The notes beneath the pieces are model-generated. The model had not been told where the DNA came from. It saw nothing but the letters and a program-made list of their open reading frames with translations, and did not search any database. Of a stretch of DNA of 64,000 nt, positions 8,880-17,390 are shown piece by piece (within the stretch, counting starts at the first letter, position 1; each line of letters opens with the position of its first letter). The DNA is from Bradyrhizobium yuanmingense. GTDB taxonomy: Bacteria; Pseudomonadota; Alphaproteobacteria; Rhizobiales; Xanthobacteraceae. Location: contig NZ_FMAE01000003.1 of NCBI RefSeq assembly GCF_900094575.1, positions 124,001-188,000 on the forward strand. The letters run 5' to 3'. A program made the position numbers and the translations under genes.

Positions 8880-9866
8880 TTAGATACCGAAACGGGCGAG
8901 GGCGACCCGGATTGCCGAGCGTGGCAGCGATTTGAGCGACTGCCGGCCGATCATCGCGAGATAAGCGAACGCCTGGCGATACCTGCCGAAGCGGACCGCT
9001 TGCATCGCCGAGTAGGTAACGAGATGAATCTCGGCGGCAAGGCGCAGCCCGGCTGTCATGTGCTCGGGCAGTCTCGCCAGGATCAATCCGTCATCGAACA
9101 CCCGCGCGATGGCCGGGAAGAAGTCCTTCGGCGTCCGGATCGCGGCGTTCATGGTGTTGGTGGTGTGAAGACGATAATCGAGCAGCAGCTCTGGCGCGAA
9201 CGCGAACTCCCCGATCGCAGCGAGGCGGCACCAGCAATGCCAGTCCTCGCAATATTTGAGGGACGTATCGAAGCCGCCGATGGCGCGGAAAGCTTCCGCG
9301 CGTGCGAGCGCGATGCCGCCATTGACGATGAAATTGCCGGCGGCGAGCCGCGTCAGCACGTCTCCGGACGGCTTCCGGCGCCCCTTCAAGAGGCCGCGCC
9401 GGCCGATCTGGCGGCCTTCGCTGTCGATCGTGTTGTAATCGCCATAGACGAGGACGGCGCGCGGCGCGCCACGCGCAGCAGCGAGCAGCGCCGCCACCGC
9501 GCCTGGGCGCAGGCGGTCGTCGGCATCGAGGAAGAGCAACCACTCGCCGCTTGCCTGTCTTGCGCCGAGATTGCGTGCGGCCGATACGCCCGCGGAATCG
9601 TTGTGGAACAAGTGCAGCCGCGGGTCACGCATGCCGCGGACGATCGCAACGGTTTCGTCGTCCGAGCCGTCGTCCACGACGATCACCTCGGTCACCTCGC
9701 GCTGCGCCAGAGCGCTGGCAAGCGTTTCGCCGACATAGGCCGCAACGTTCTTGGCCGGAATGACGACCGATATGGGTGTGGTCGAGCCGACCTGAAGCGG
9801 CAAGCGCGCCGGCGCTGCCGCGCGGGAGGCGGCTGGCAGTTCGAGAACCTCTTCAGCGGTGATCAA
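8880..9866 (-). CDS. Family 2 glycosyltransferase
   Basis: A GT-A glycosyltransferase with all core motifs: ISVVIPAKN at the donor site, VVDDGSDDET, the metal-binding LFLDADD, and YCEDWHCWCRLA carrying the catalytic acidic pair. The C-terminal 100 residues are helical and basic. The frame stays open to an ATG at 10130, but that stretch does not look like GT2 sequence and would leave only 22 bases to the divergent gene. I therefore prefer a TTG at 9866 preceded by an AAGGCGAG element, which gives 328 residues. The product probably works on the same glycan as its neighbours. Confidence 0.82.
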   Translation of the reverse strand: MITAEEVLELPAASRAAAPARLPLQVGSTTPISVVIPAKNVAAYVGETLASALAQREVTEVIVVDDGSDDETVAIVRGMRDPRLHLFHNDSAGVSAARNLGARQASGEWLLFLDADDRLRPGAVAALLAAARGAPRAVLVYGDYNTIDSEGRQIGRRGLLKGRRKPSGDVLTRLAAGNFIVNGGIALARAEAFRAIGGFDTSLKYCEDWHCWCRLAAIGEFAFAPELLLDYRLHTTNTMNAAIRTPKDFFPAIARVFDDGLILARLPEHMTAGLRLAAEIHLVTYSAMQAVRFGRYRQAFAYLAMIGRQSLKSLPRSAIRVALARFGI

Positions 9867-10152
9867 GCTACGGCTCGCCTTTAATGATCCGTTAACCAGG
9901 ACCCCATGTGCCGCGCTGGTAATGCTGGCGATCTGCAAGTCCGGCGTGCGCGCATGATACTCGCATTCCGCTCGAACCGTTGCCGAGAAGGGCCGTGTGC
10001 CGCCGGTTTCGTAGAATAACGTTAAGCCGCTGGCATTAAGCCTGTGGCAAATTTGGAAGAGTGCGGCGGACTGCCTCGTGCGAGAATGCGCATCGGACTG
10101 CCGCGGATGGAATCCCGTGCCCGCAAACACGTTCGAACACGCCCCCGATACG

Positions 10153-11220
10153 ATGATCCTGAACCTCTTTTACGAGGACAAGGATGACCGCTGGTTTCCG
10201 GGCGACAGGCATCTGCGTCGCATCGCCCGCCGGTTGTTGCTCGGCGAGCCGCGCATGAGTGGCCAGCTGCGCGTGTTCCTCAATCTCTGTGCGGGGCTCG
10301 ACCGGCTCGGCATCCGCTACCGCGTCAACGATTACGGTTACATCGCGGAACATCCCCACGAGCTTGCCTGTATCGTCGGGCGCACGTTCCTGCTCGACAA
10401 GTTCCTATGGAAGAACCCGATCCTGCTCGGCGCTGCCGTCCACAATCATCCGCTCGACGACCCTGATCTATTCAAGCGTCTGCCGGTGAAGAAGGTCGTG
10501 GTGCCCGGTCCCTGGTACGTCGATATGTACCGGCCATATTGGCCCGAGACCGAGGCCTGGCCTGTCGGCATCGACACGAATCTCTGGGCGCCATCGGCTC
10601 GAGCGCAAAAGACCGTCGATGTCTTGATCTACGACAAGGTCCACTGGGACCGCGAGCGCTACACGTCGGAGATGATTGAGCCCGTGCGCGCCCGGCTCGT
10701 TAAGGAAGGCCGCTCGTTCACGGAGCTGCGCTACGGCAGCTACAAGGAAGCCGATTTTCAGGCGGCGCTCGCGCGTTCGCGCGCGATGATCTTCCTGTGC
10801 CAAAGCGAGAGCCAGGGCATCGCCTATCAGCAGGCCTTGTCCTGCGGCGTGCCGGTGTTTGCCTGGGATCCGGGCGGGCCATGGCGCGACCCCGACTATT
10901 ATCCGCATCGCGTGCAGTTCGCGCCGGTGTCGTCGGTGCCGTACTGGGACGAACGCTGCGGGGTCAAGTTCACCGACATCGCCGGCTTCGAGACGGGCTG
11001 GGACAATTTCTGGGCCGGGTGCACCGCGGGCGCGTTCGATCCGCGCGGCTACATCCTGGACAATCTCACGCTGGAGCAACGGGCGCTGCAATATTACGAG
11101 ATCGCGCGGAGCATCATGCGGCAGCCCGCGATGTCGCAGACCTCCGCAAGACCCGTTGACGAAGCCTCGGAAGGGTTGAGCCGCGACCCCAAGCTTCACT
11201 GGCGTTACCGAATGTCTTGA
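10153..11220 (+). CDS. Glycosyltransferase (GT1/GT4-like)
   Basis: A 355-residue protein that looks like a GT-B glycosyltransferase. A C-terminal segment reads FLCQSESQGIAYQQALSCG followed by VPVFAWDPGG, matching the E-x7-E type nucleotide-sugar site of GT4 enzymes. The N-terminal half contains the RMSGQLRVFLNLCAGLDRLG region typical of GT-B acceptor domains. The ATG at 10153 is chosen over 10078 because the earlier residues lack any family look. It sits 3 bases before the polymerase gene, so the two and the following acyltransferase form an operon. Confidence 0.8.
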   Translation: MILNLFYEDKDDRWFPGDRHLRRIARRLLLGEPRMSGQLRVFLNLCAGLDRLGIRYRVNDYGYIAEHPHELACIVGRTFLLDKFLWKNPILLGAAVHNHPLDDPDLFKRLPVKKVVVPGPWYVDMYRPYWPETEAWPVGIDTNLWAPSARAQKTVDVLIYDKVHWDRERYTSEMIEPVRARLVKEGRSFTELRYGSYKEADFQAALARSRAMIFLCQSESQGIAYQQALSCGVPVFAWDPGGPWRDPDYYPHRVQFAPVSSVPYWDERCGVKFTDIAGFETGWDNFWAGCTAGAFDPRGYILDNLTLEQRALQYYEIARSIMRQPAMSQTSARPVDEASEGLSRDPKLHWRYRMS

Positions 11221-11223
11221 GCC

Positions 11224-12576
11224 ATGGACCGCAGTGCCGCCAACATGACCGACGTCGGGGCCCGATCGTTCGGCCATATCCTGCGTGATCGCCTCGCAGG
11301 GGTCGATGCCGTGCAGGTGGCGCGCTGCCTCGTCGCGGTCGGGGCGCTGCTGCTGGTGCTGGTGACACTCGATCCGTTCCCGGACCTGCGCAATCCCGAC
11401 GTCACCATGATCGTCGGCGGACGAATGGCGCTGACGTATATCGCCTGGGGCCTGCTGGCTGCGGTCGCTATCCTGTGTGTCGCTGCCACCGATGCGCTCG
11501 CGCTGAAGAGCCTGGTGACGCCGCTGCATCTCTGCCTGCTGGTCTGGCTTGTGATCAACATCGTGTTCTCGGAAAGCCGCGGCGTTTCGATGCAGCGATT
11601 CGTGCTCACGGTCAGCGTGACGTCGCTCGCCATCGTGTTGCCGTTGCTGCCGCCGACGCGGCGCAGCTTCAACCTTTGCCTGGGCGGCGCCGCGCTCGTG
11701 CTGCTCGCGCTGTGCTATCTCGGCGTCTTCCTCGCGCCGCAATATGCGGTCCACACGGCGCTCGACGTCACCGAGCCGCAGCTTGCCGGCGACTGGCGCG
11801 GCAGCTTTGGCCACAAGAATATCGCCTCCGCCGTGATGACCATCCTGGTCTATGTCGGCATCTACCTGTCCGCCGTCGGCTCGTTCGTGATGGGGCCTGT
11901 GATCGCCGTGCTGGCCGGCACCTTCCTGATCTTCACCGGCGGCAAGACGTCCTCGGTGCTGTGCCTTGCGATCTACGTGTTCGCTTCGCTGGTCTATGTC
12001 ACGCCAAGCCTGTGGCTGAAGCGGCTCATCTGCTTCGTGCCGCTGATTGCGATGAACCTGTTGACCGTCGGCAGTGTCGTCAGTCCGGTGCTGGCGGCGA
12101 TGACACGGCTGCTTCCGCTCGATCCCACCTTCACCGGACGCTCCGCGATCTGGGACTTCGCGCTCGCGGCCGTCGCCGAGAAGCCGATCATCGGCCACGG
12201 CTATTCTGCGTTCTGGGACGACGTGAGTGCGCGGGCCACCGCGGAAGGAGCCGAATGGGCGACATCGGCGGCGCACAGCCACAATAGCTACCTCGATCTC
12301 GCGGTCACGATCGGTCTGCCGGGGCTGCTGCTGGTGATCCTCATCTTCGTGCTCGCCCCGCTCCGCAATTTCCAGACGGCGCAGGCTCACAGCCGCAGTG
12401 GCGCACTGGCCAAGCTGTTCCTGACCGTGTGGCTGTTCGGCCTGTACTACGGTGCCACCGAGACCTTCCTGCTCGAACGACAGAATCCGATCTGGTTCAT
12501 GTTCGCGCTGGCGGTGGCCGGCCTGCACTTCCTGGCGAGGTTCCAATGCATCGAGCAGACCGAGCCCCGCGCATGA
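11224..12576 (+). CDS. O-antigen ligase / polymerase-type membrane protein (Wzy/WaaL-like)
   Basis: A polytopic inner-membrane protein of 450 residues with roughly ten to twelve hydrophobic segments. Near the C-terminal third it carries HSHNSYLDLAVTIGLPG, the conserved His/Asn periplasmic-loop motif of the O-antigen ligase and polymerase superfamily. It should join undecaprenyl-linked repeat units or attach finished polymer. Wzy and WaaL types cannot be separated on sequence alone, but an exopolysaccharide polymerase fits the company of a Wzz-like protein. Its stop codon overlaps the next start (ATGA). Confidence 0.88.
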   Translation: MDRSAANMTDVGARSFGHILRDRLAGVDAVQVARCLVAVGALLLVLVTLDPFPDLRNPDVTMIVGGRMALTYIAWGLLAAVAILCVAATDALALKSLVTPLHLCLLVWLVINIVFSESRGVSMQRFVLTVSVTSLAIVLPLLPPTRRSFNLCLGGAALVLLALCYLGVFLAPQYAVHTALDVTEPQLAGDWRGSFGHKNIASAVMTILVYVGIYLSAVGSFVMGPVIAVLAGTFLIFTGGKTSSVLCLAIYVFASLVYVTPSLWLKRLICFVPLIAMNLLTVGSVVSPVLAAMTRLLPLDPTFTGRSAIWDFALAAVAEKPIIGHGYSAFWDDVSARATAEGAEWATSAAHSHNSYLDLAVTIGLPGLLLVILIFVLAPLRNFQTAQAHSRSGALAKLFLTVWLFGLYYGATETFLLERQNPIWFMFALAVAGLHFLARFQCIEQTEPRA

Positions 12577-13718
12577 CCTTCCTCAGCGTTGATCAGCCCG
12601 ACGATTTTGCGTCCAGCGCGTCGGCCATTGCGGTCGATTTCCTGCGTGACTGGCGGCACGCGGCCTCGCGCCTGAGCGCCGGGCACCGCACCGCCTTCCA
12701 GCATGCTAACTGGCTCGGCGCCTGGTACGAGTCGTTTCACGACGTCGCGCCACTGATCGCCGTGATCTCCGATGCTACCACCGGCAAGGACATCGCGGTC
12801 GTGCCGATGATCAGCCATGTCAGGCGCGGCACCCGCATCGTCGAGTTCGCGGACCTCGGCGTCTCCGACAACAACGCACCGATCCTGGCGCTCGATGCCG
12901 CGTTGGATGCGGGCGCGACGGACGCGATCAACACGGCGCTGATCGGCGCGCTACGCGCTCTGCCCGACCGTTTCGATCTGCTCCGCCTGAAGAAGATGCC
13001 GGCGGAGGTCGGCGGCAAGCCGAACCCGCTGGTATCGCTCGGCCGGATCGGATCCTCCTCGCTCAACGGCAATCTCGTGTTGATGGGCGACGACTATGGC
13101 GGCTATCAGGCCGCGATCAAGCGCCTGCAGATGCCGCGCTGCTGGCGGGTCTTCAGCCGTCTTGCCGGTGCGCGGTTCGAGATCGCCGCCGATGTCGGGC
13201 GTGCGCACGAGCTGTTGGACGTGATGGATCTCCAGCAGCAGGCACGCATGCAAAAGCTCGGCTCGCGGTTCGTTCTCAACGACGAGACCCATGCGCGATT
13301 CTATCGCGCAGTCGTTCACGACGGGCTCGCGGAAGGTTATGCCATGGTGTCGGCGCTGGTCTGCGACGAAGGCGTCGTTGCCACCGCATTTGGCGTCAAG
13401 CACGGTGCGACCTATGTCTTGCTGCGCATCAGCCATGCCGGCGATCCATGGTCGAACTGCTCGCCGGGTCTGCTCGTCATCGAGCGCACCATGGCTGCGC
13501 TGCATGCACTGGGCGTGCGCCGTTTCGACCTCAGCGTCGGCAATCAAGCCTACAAGCGCCGTTTCGGCGCCGAGAGGGTGCCGCTGACCGATGTCAGCGT
13601 CGCGCTGTCCTGGCGCGGCCTGCCCTTCGCCTGGCGCGATCACGCCGCGCAGGGCCTTCGGCGCTATCCGAAGCTCGCCTCCCTCGCGGCGAGGGCGATG
13701 GGCAAGGGAGCGCGCTGA
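12573..13718 (+). CDS. FemAB/CelD-like GNAT-fold acyltransferase
   Basis: A 381-residue soluble protein resembling the Acetyltransf_6 (CelD/BcsL) group. The last 150 residues read like a GNAT fold, with an acyl-CoA-binding region around YVLLRISHAGDPW and SPGLLVIERTMAALHALG, and a conserved FDLSVGNQAYKRRFG motif near the end. Such proteins are common in exopolysaccharide and cellulose clusters and are thought to acylate sugars. The start is the ATG at 12573, overlapping the upstream stop by four bases; longer in-frame extensions lie inside the polymerase gene. It ends the plus-strand glycan operon. Confidence 0.82.
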   Translation: MTFLSVDQPDDFASSASAIAVDFLRDWRHAASRLSAGHRTAFQHANWLGAWYESFHDVAPLIAVISDATTGKDIAVVPMISHVRRGTRIVEFADLGVSDNNAPILALDAALDAGATDAINTALIGALRALPDRFDLLRLKKMPAEVGGKPNPLVSLGRIGSSSLNGNLVLMGDDYGGYQAAIKRLQMPRCWRVFSRLAGARFEIAADVGRAHELLDVMDLQQQARMQKLGSRFVLNDETHARFYRAVVHDGLAEGYAMVSALVCDEGVVATAFGVKHGATYVLLRISHAGDPWSNCSPGLLVIERTMAALHALGVRRFDLSVGNQAYKRRFGAERVPLTDVSVALSWRGLPFAWRDHAAQGLRRYPKLASLAARAMGKGAR

Positions 13719-13739
13719 CGGGCGCCGTCTGTTTCGCCA

Positions 13740-14279
13740 TCACCTCGGAAGGCCCGCCCGGAAAGCATCCAGCAACGCGCGTCCTTGCGGCCAGTCGCCG
13801 AGCCCGCTCGCGGCATTGATGTGGCCGAGCGCGCCCGGCACGATCAGGCCGGACTGCCAGTCCTGCGCCCGCCGCCGTGTCACCTCGAGCGCTCCATATG
13901 GATCATTCGTGCTCGCGATGATCAGCGCGGGAAAGCGCAACGCGCCGCCGGGGACCGGCTTGAACGCTGCGGCCTCCGCGGGAAAATGGCCGCCATCGGG
14001 ATCGGGCACGGCGACCAGAAAGGCGCCCGCAATCGCGGAAGGGAAGCGCGCGGCCCAGTGCGCCACCAAAAGGCAGGCGAGGCTGTGTGCGACCAGGAGG
14101 GGCGGCCTGGCGCAGCGCGCGACCACGTGCTCCAGGGCTTGCTCCCAGTCGTCGAGCTCCGGCTGGTCCCAGCTCGCCGGCTGGAATCGCGTGAAGCGCG
14201 CGTCAGCGCGCTCCCATAGCGTCTGCCAGTGGGTATCTCCGGAGCCGCCGAGCCCGGGCAATGTGATGATGTCGTGCAT
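13740..14279 (-). CDS. RBBP9/YdeN-family alpha/beta hydrolase
   Basis: A 179-residue serine hydrolase of the RBBP9/YdeN group. The N-terminal LPGLGGSGDTHWQTLWE is characteristic (GxGxSxxxHW). The nucleophile elbow is in LLVAHSLACLLVAHW, the acidic member in ASTNDPYG and the catalytic His in GALGHINAASG. The physiological substrate of the family is not known. The start is the ATG at 14279; a longer frame to 14558 lacks family similarity. It is divergent from the Lrp/AsnC regulator, which might control it. Confidence 0.85.
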   Translation of the reverse strand: MHDIITLPGLGGSGDTHWQTLWERADARFTRFQPASWDQPELDDWEQALEHVVARCARPPLLVAHSLACLLVAHWAARFPSAIAGAFLVAVPDPDGGHFPAEAAAFKPVPGGALRFPALIIASTNDPYGALEVTRRRAQDWQSGLIVPGALGHINAASGLGDWPQGRALLDAFRAGLPR

Positions 14280-14400
14280 GAACGTCCCGTGATATCTGAG
14301 TTGACCGCAGTGTGACCGATCGCGGTCCTGCATCACATGGCAAGTCATCGGCGAAATCGACCATCTGCCGATGATCTCAAGGTGGAACGGAGAATTGAGT

Positions 14401-14877
14401 TTGGATCGCTTCGGGAGCATCGATGCCAAGGATTTGAAGATCCTCGAGGCGCTGCAGGCCAATGCGCGCGTACCGTTGTCCGAGCTCGGCCGTTCCGTCG
14501 GGCTGTCCCAGCCGGCCGTGTCCGAACGCGTCAAGCGGCTCGAGGAAGCCGGCATCATCGAGGGCTATGGCGCCCGCATCAACCCGCGCGCTCTCGGGCT
14601 CGGCCTGATGGCGCTGGTGCGCCTGCGCACCTCGCACGAGCACATCAAGACCTGCCTCAAGCGGTTCAGCGAAATCCCTCACATCATCGAAGTCCATCGC
14701 GTCACGGGCGATGACTGTTTCGTGCTCAAGGTGCTCGTTCCGGCGCCGGAGGATCTCGAGACCATCGTGGATCGCATCGCCGGTTTTGGCGCTGTGACGA
14801 CCTCGCTGGTGCTACGGAGCGAACCCGTGCGGCCGATCGGCAAGGACCTCGTCAGGAAGAAAATGGAACGGAGTTGA
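14401..14877 (+). CDS. Lrp/AsnC-family transcriptional regulator
   Basis: A DNA-binding regulator of about 158 residues. An N-terminal winged helix-turn-helix (DAKDLKILEALQANAR, then SVGLSQPAVSERVKRLEEAG) is followed by a C-terminal RAM/AsnC ligand-binding domain with the VTGDDCFVLKV core. Lrp-type proteins usually sense amino acids and form dimers to octamers. I place the start at the TTG at 14401, with GGAG eight bases upstream; an in-frame ATG at 14371 would add ten residues. It is divergent from the hydrolase gene across about 120 bases. Confidence 0.9.
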   Translation: MDRFGSIDAKDLKILEALQANARVPLSELGRSVGLSQPAVSERVKRLEEAGIIEGYGARINPRALGLGLMALVRLRTSHEHIKTCLKRFSEIPHIIEVHRVTGDDCFVLKVLVPAPEDLETIVDRIAGFGAVTTSLVLRSEPVRPIGKDLVRKKMERS

Positions 14878-14980
14878 GGCGTGGCTACGTCACGGCGCCG
14901 TCACAAAAGGCCGCGATTGCGCAAGCCTTCCGATGATCGTCCTCGTTGTGTTATCGTCGCTTCCATTCCGCGGAGGCGAC

Positions 14981-15865
14981 ATGGAAGACCGTTCGGCAAA
15001 ATATCGTGCATTCTATGCGCAGTTGATTTGCGGTGCTGCGAAGGCTGCAGACCCTCGCCTCGAGCAGGCGTTTCGGACCGTCAGGCGCGAGCCGTTCGCC
15101 GGGCCCGGGCCGTGGTCGATCTGCCTCGGCGGCCATCCCTATGTGGTCACGCCTGACGATGATCCCGCCTTCCTCTATCAGAATGCGCTGTTGGCGCTGG
15201 ACCCGGCGCGCGGTCTCAACATCGGCATGCCCGGAGCGCACGCCTATTGGCTCAGCGGCTGCGCGGTGAAGGAAGGCGAGACCGTGGTCCAGATCGGCGC
15301 CGGCAGCGGCTATTACACCGCAATTCTCGCGCATCTCGTCGGTCCCGGCGGCCGCGTTCACGCCTATGAGATCGATGAACGTCTGGCGGGACTTGCGCGC
15401 GACAATCTGAAGGACATCGCCCATGTGGACGTGCGCGGACGCTCGGGCATCGCGGCGGATCTGCCGGAGGCCGACGTGATCTATGTCTGCGCGGGCGCGG
15501 CGCAGCCGGCGGCGGAATGGCTCGATGCGCTGCGGCCCGGCGGGCGGCTGGTGTTTCCGCTCGCGCCCGAAGGCATGTACGGCGGCATGTTGATGATCAC
15601 GCGGCCGGATGACGGTGAAATCTGGCCGGCGAAATTCCTCAGTCGCGCCCAATTCATCGGCTGCGCGGGATTGCAGGATGCCGAGGCCGGCCGGCGATTG
15701 GGCGAGGCGTTCACGAAAGGTTGGGAAGGGGTGCAGTCGTTGCGGAGAGAGGGCGTCCCCGACGAGACATGCTGGTTTGCCGGCGAGGGCTGGTGGCTTT
15801 CGACGGTGCCCGCACCTCTACCGACGGAGCCGGTTCGGCCTCACGCCGACATCACGCAGATTTAA
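14981..15865 (+). CDS. Protein-L-isoaspartate O-methyltransferase-like protein
   Basis: A 294-residue methyltransferase-fold protein related to PCMT. It has GETVVQIGAGSGYYTAILAH as SAM motif I, VHAYEIDERLAGLARDNL as the following strand, and LRPGGRLVFPL as motif III. Classical Pcm repairs isoaspartyl residues in damaged proteins, but this version is longer and its N-terminal part is divergent, so the substrate may differ. The ATG at 14981 has a GGAGG four bases upstream, which decides the start. A perfect hairpin lies just past the stop. Confidence 0.8.
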   Translation: MEDRSAKYRAFYAQLICGAAKAADPRLEQAFRTVRREPFAGPGPWSICLGGHPYVVTPDDDPAFLYQNALLALDPARGLNIGMPGAHAYWLSGCAVKEGETVVQIGAGSGYYTAILAHLVGPGGRVHAYEIDERLAGLARDNLKDIAHVDVRGRSGIAADLPEADVIYVCAGAAQPAAEWLDALRPGGRLVFPLAPEGMYGGMLMITRPDDGEIWPAKFLSRAQFIGCAGLQDAEAGRRLGEAFTKGWEGVQSLRREGVPDETCWFAGEGWWLSTVPAPLPTEPVRPHADITQI

Positions 15866-15892
15866 TGGTGACCGTATCCCGATCCCGGATTG

Positions 15893-15922
15893 GGGCGGCA
15901 TTCCCGGCTGAGAATGCCGCCC
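15893..15922. terminator. Bidirectional hairpin between convergent genes
   Basis: GGGCGGCATT and its perfect complement AATGCCGCCC are separated by ten bases, between the ends of the methyltransferase-like gene and wrbA. There is no clear T tract, so termination efficiency is uncertain; the placement between convergent genes supports the role. Confidence 0.6.
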
Positions 15923-15931
15923 AGGGTCGCA

Positions 15932-16531
15932 TCATCCATGCAGCTTTTTGGCGGTCTCCGCGATCTGGCGGCCCTGATAGCGCGCGCCGGCGAGCTCGTT
16001 GGCGCTGGGCTGGCGGCTGCCGTCGCCGCCGGTGATCGTGGTGGCGCCATAGGGCGCACCGCCCGTGACCTCGTCGAGCTTCATCTGGCCGGCAAAGCCG
16101 TAGTTCATGCCGACCACGACCATGCCGAAATGCAGCAGGTTGGTGATGATCGAGAACAGCGTGGTCTCCTGGCCGCCGTGCTGGGTCGCGGTGGCCGTGA
16201 AGGCACCGCCGACCTTGCCGTGCAGCGCGCCCTTGGCCCAGAGCCCGCCGGCCTGGTCGAGGAAGTTCGCCATCTGCGAGGCCATGCGGCCGAAGCGGGT
16301 GCCGGTGCCGACGATGATCGCGTCGTAATTGGCGAGGTCCTCGATCTTGGCGACCGGCGCGGCCTGGTCGAGCTTGTAATAGGAGGCTTTCGCGACCTCG
16401 GCCGGCACCAGCTCGGGCACGCGCTTAATGTCAACGGTCGCGCCGGCCTCGCGCGCGCCTTCGGCGACGGCATTGGCCATCGCTTCAATATGGCCATAGG
16501 CGGAATAATAGAGGACGAGAACTTTTGTCAT
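15932..16531 (-). CDS. wrbA: NAD(P)H:quinone oxidoreductase, WrbA type
   Basis: A 199-residue flavodoxin-like protein that reduces quinones by two electrons with FMN, avoiding semiquinone radicals. The N-terminal [16 protein letters not shown] is the FMN phosphate-binding loop, and [13 protein letters not shown] with a later [11 protein letters not shown] match WrbA signatures. It lies 45 bases after the pirin gene on the same strand, with a GGAG before its start, and is probably co-transcribed with it under the divergent LysR regulator. Confidence 0.96.
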   Translation of the reverse strand: MTKVLVLYYSAYGHIEAMANAVAEGAREAGATVDIKRVPELVPAEVAKASYYKLDQAAPVAKIEDLANYDAIIVGTGTRFGRMASQMANFLDQAGGLWAKGALHGKVGGAFTATATQHGGQETTLFSIITNLLHFGMVVVGMNYGFAGQMKLDEVTGGAPYGATTITGGDGSRQPSANELAGARYQGRQIAETAKKLHG

Positions 16532-16576
16532 GGTGGTCTCCGTTGGGATTGGGTGAGGTGATTGGTTGCTTGTTCG

Positions 16577-17275
16577 TCACGCCGCGTCGACGAGCACGAG
16601 CTCGGAATCTTCGAGCGCCGTGATCTTCAGCTTGGCCTCGTCGCGGATCGCGGCGCCGTCGCGGGCATTGACGCGGACGCCGTTGACCTCGACAACGCCT
16701 GCCGCCGGCACTAGGTAGAGATGCCGCGACGTCTGCGGCTCATACTCCGCGCTCTCGCCCGCCTTCAGCGTGGTGGCGAGCACCCGGGCATCGGCGCGGA
16801 TCGGCAGTGCGTCCGTGTCGCCCGCAAAGCCGCTCGCGATGGTGACGAGCCTGCCGGAGCGGTCTGCCTTCGGAAACGGCTTCGAGCCCCAGGTCGGCTG
16901 TCCGCCGCGCATCGCCGGCTCGATCCAGATCTGGAAGATCCGCGTCCTGGTCGGCTCGAGATTGTACTCGGAGTGGCGGATGCCGCTGCCGGCGCTCATC
17001 ACCTGCACGTCGCCCGCTTCGGTGCGGCCCTCGTTGCCGAGGCTGTCCTGATGGGTGATCGCGCCCTCGCGCACATAGGTGATGATCTCCATGTTGGCGT
17101 GGGGATGGGCGGGAAAGCCGGTGTTCGGCGCGATCTCGTCGTCATTCCACACCCGCAAGGCGCCGTGGCCCATGTTGTTCGGGTCGTAATGGCCAGCGAA
17201 CGAGAAATGATGCTTGGCCTTGAGCCAGCCGTGATCGGCGCCGCCGAGCTTCGCGAAAGGTCTGAGTTCGATCAT
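16577..17275 (-). CDS. Pirin family protein (YhaK/quercetinase-like)
   Basis: A bicupin of 232 residues. The N-terminal cupin shows the pirin metal-binding pattern: HPHANMEIITYV contributes His residues, and GSGIRHSEYN a further His and Glu. Some family members oxidise quercetin; others are redox or regulatory proteins. The start at 17275 is preceded by AAGGA; a frame reaching 17713 would run into the LysR gene and is rejected. The pairing with wrbA and a divergent LysR gene recurs in proteobacteria and suggests a response to quinones or electrophiles. Confidence 0.93.
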   Translation of the reverse strand: MIELRPFAKLGGADHGWLKAKHHFSFAGHYDPNNMGHGALRVWNDDEIAPNTGFPAHPHANMEIITYVREGAITHQDSLGNEGRTEAGDVQVMSAGSGIRHSEYNLEPTRTRIFQIWIEPAMRGGQPTWGSKPFPKADRSGRLVTIASGFAGDTDALPIRADARVLATTLKAGESAEYEPQTSRHLYLVPAAGVVEVNGVRVNARDGAAIRDEAKLKITALEDSELVLVDAA

Positions 17276-17338
17276 CTGTGCAATTCCTTGATGTCGGATT
17301 GACCTGTTGGATAAGCCTTCGCCTGTGGTATAGAAATA

Positions 17339-17362
17339 GAAACTGTCGAAACGCATTGTTTC
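17339..17362. promoter_or_regulatory. Candidate LysR-type regulator site
   Basis: A GAAAC...GTTTC inverted repeat with a 14-base spacer lies in the 115-base divergent region between the pirin-wrbA unit and the LysR gene, where autoregulatory LysR sites usually sit. The arms are only five bases, so this could be chance. Confidence 0.3.
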
Positions 17363-17390
17363 CTTAAATGCCCCATCAGGACCGGCTGCC

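Noticed and set aside
10468..12546. 692-codon minus-strand frame opposite the polymerase gene
   Set aside because: The translation is dominated by His, Gln, Arg and Asp, as in antisense frames; the plus strand encodes a polytopic membrane protein with family motifs.
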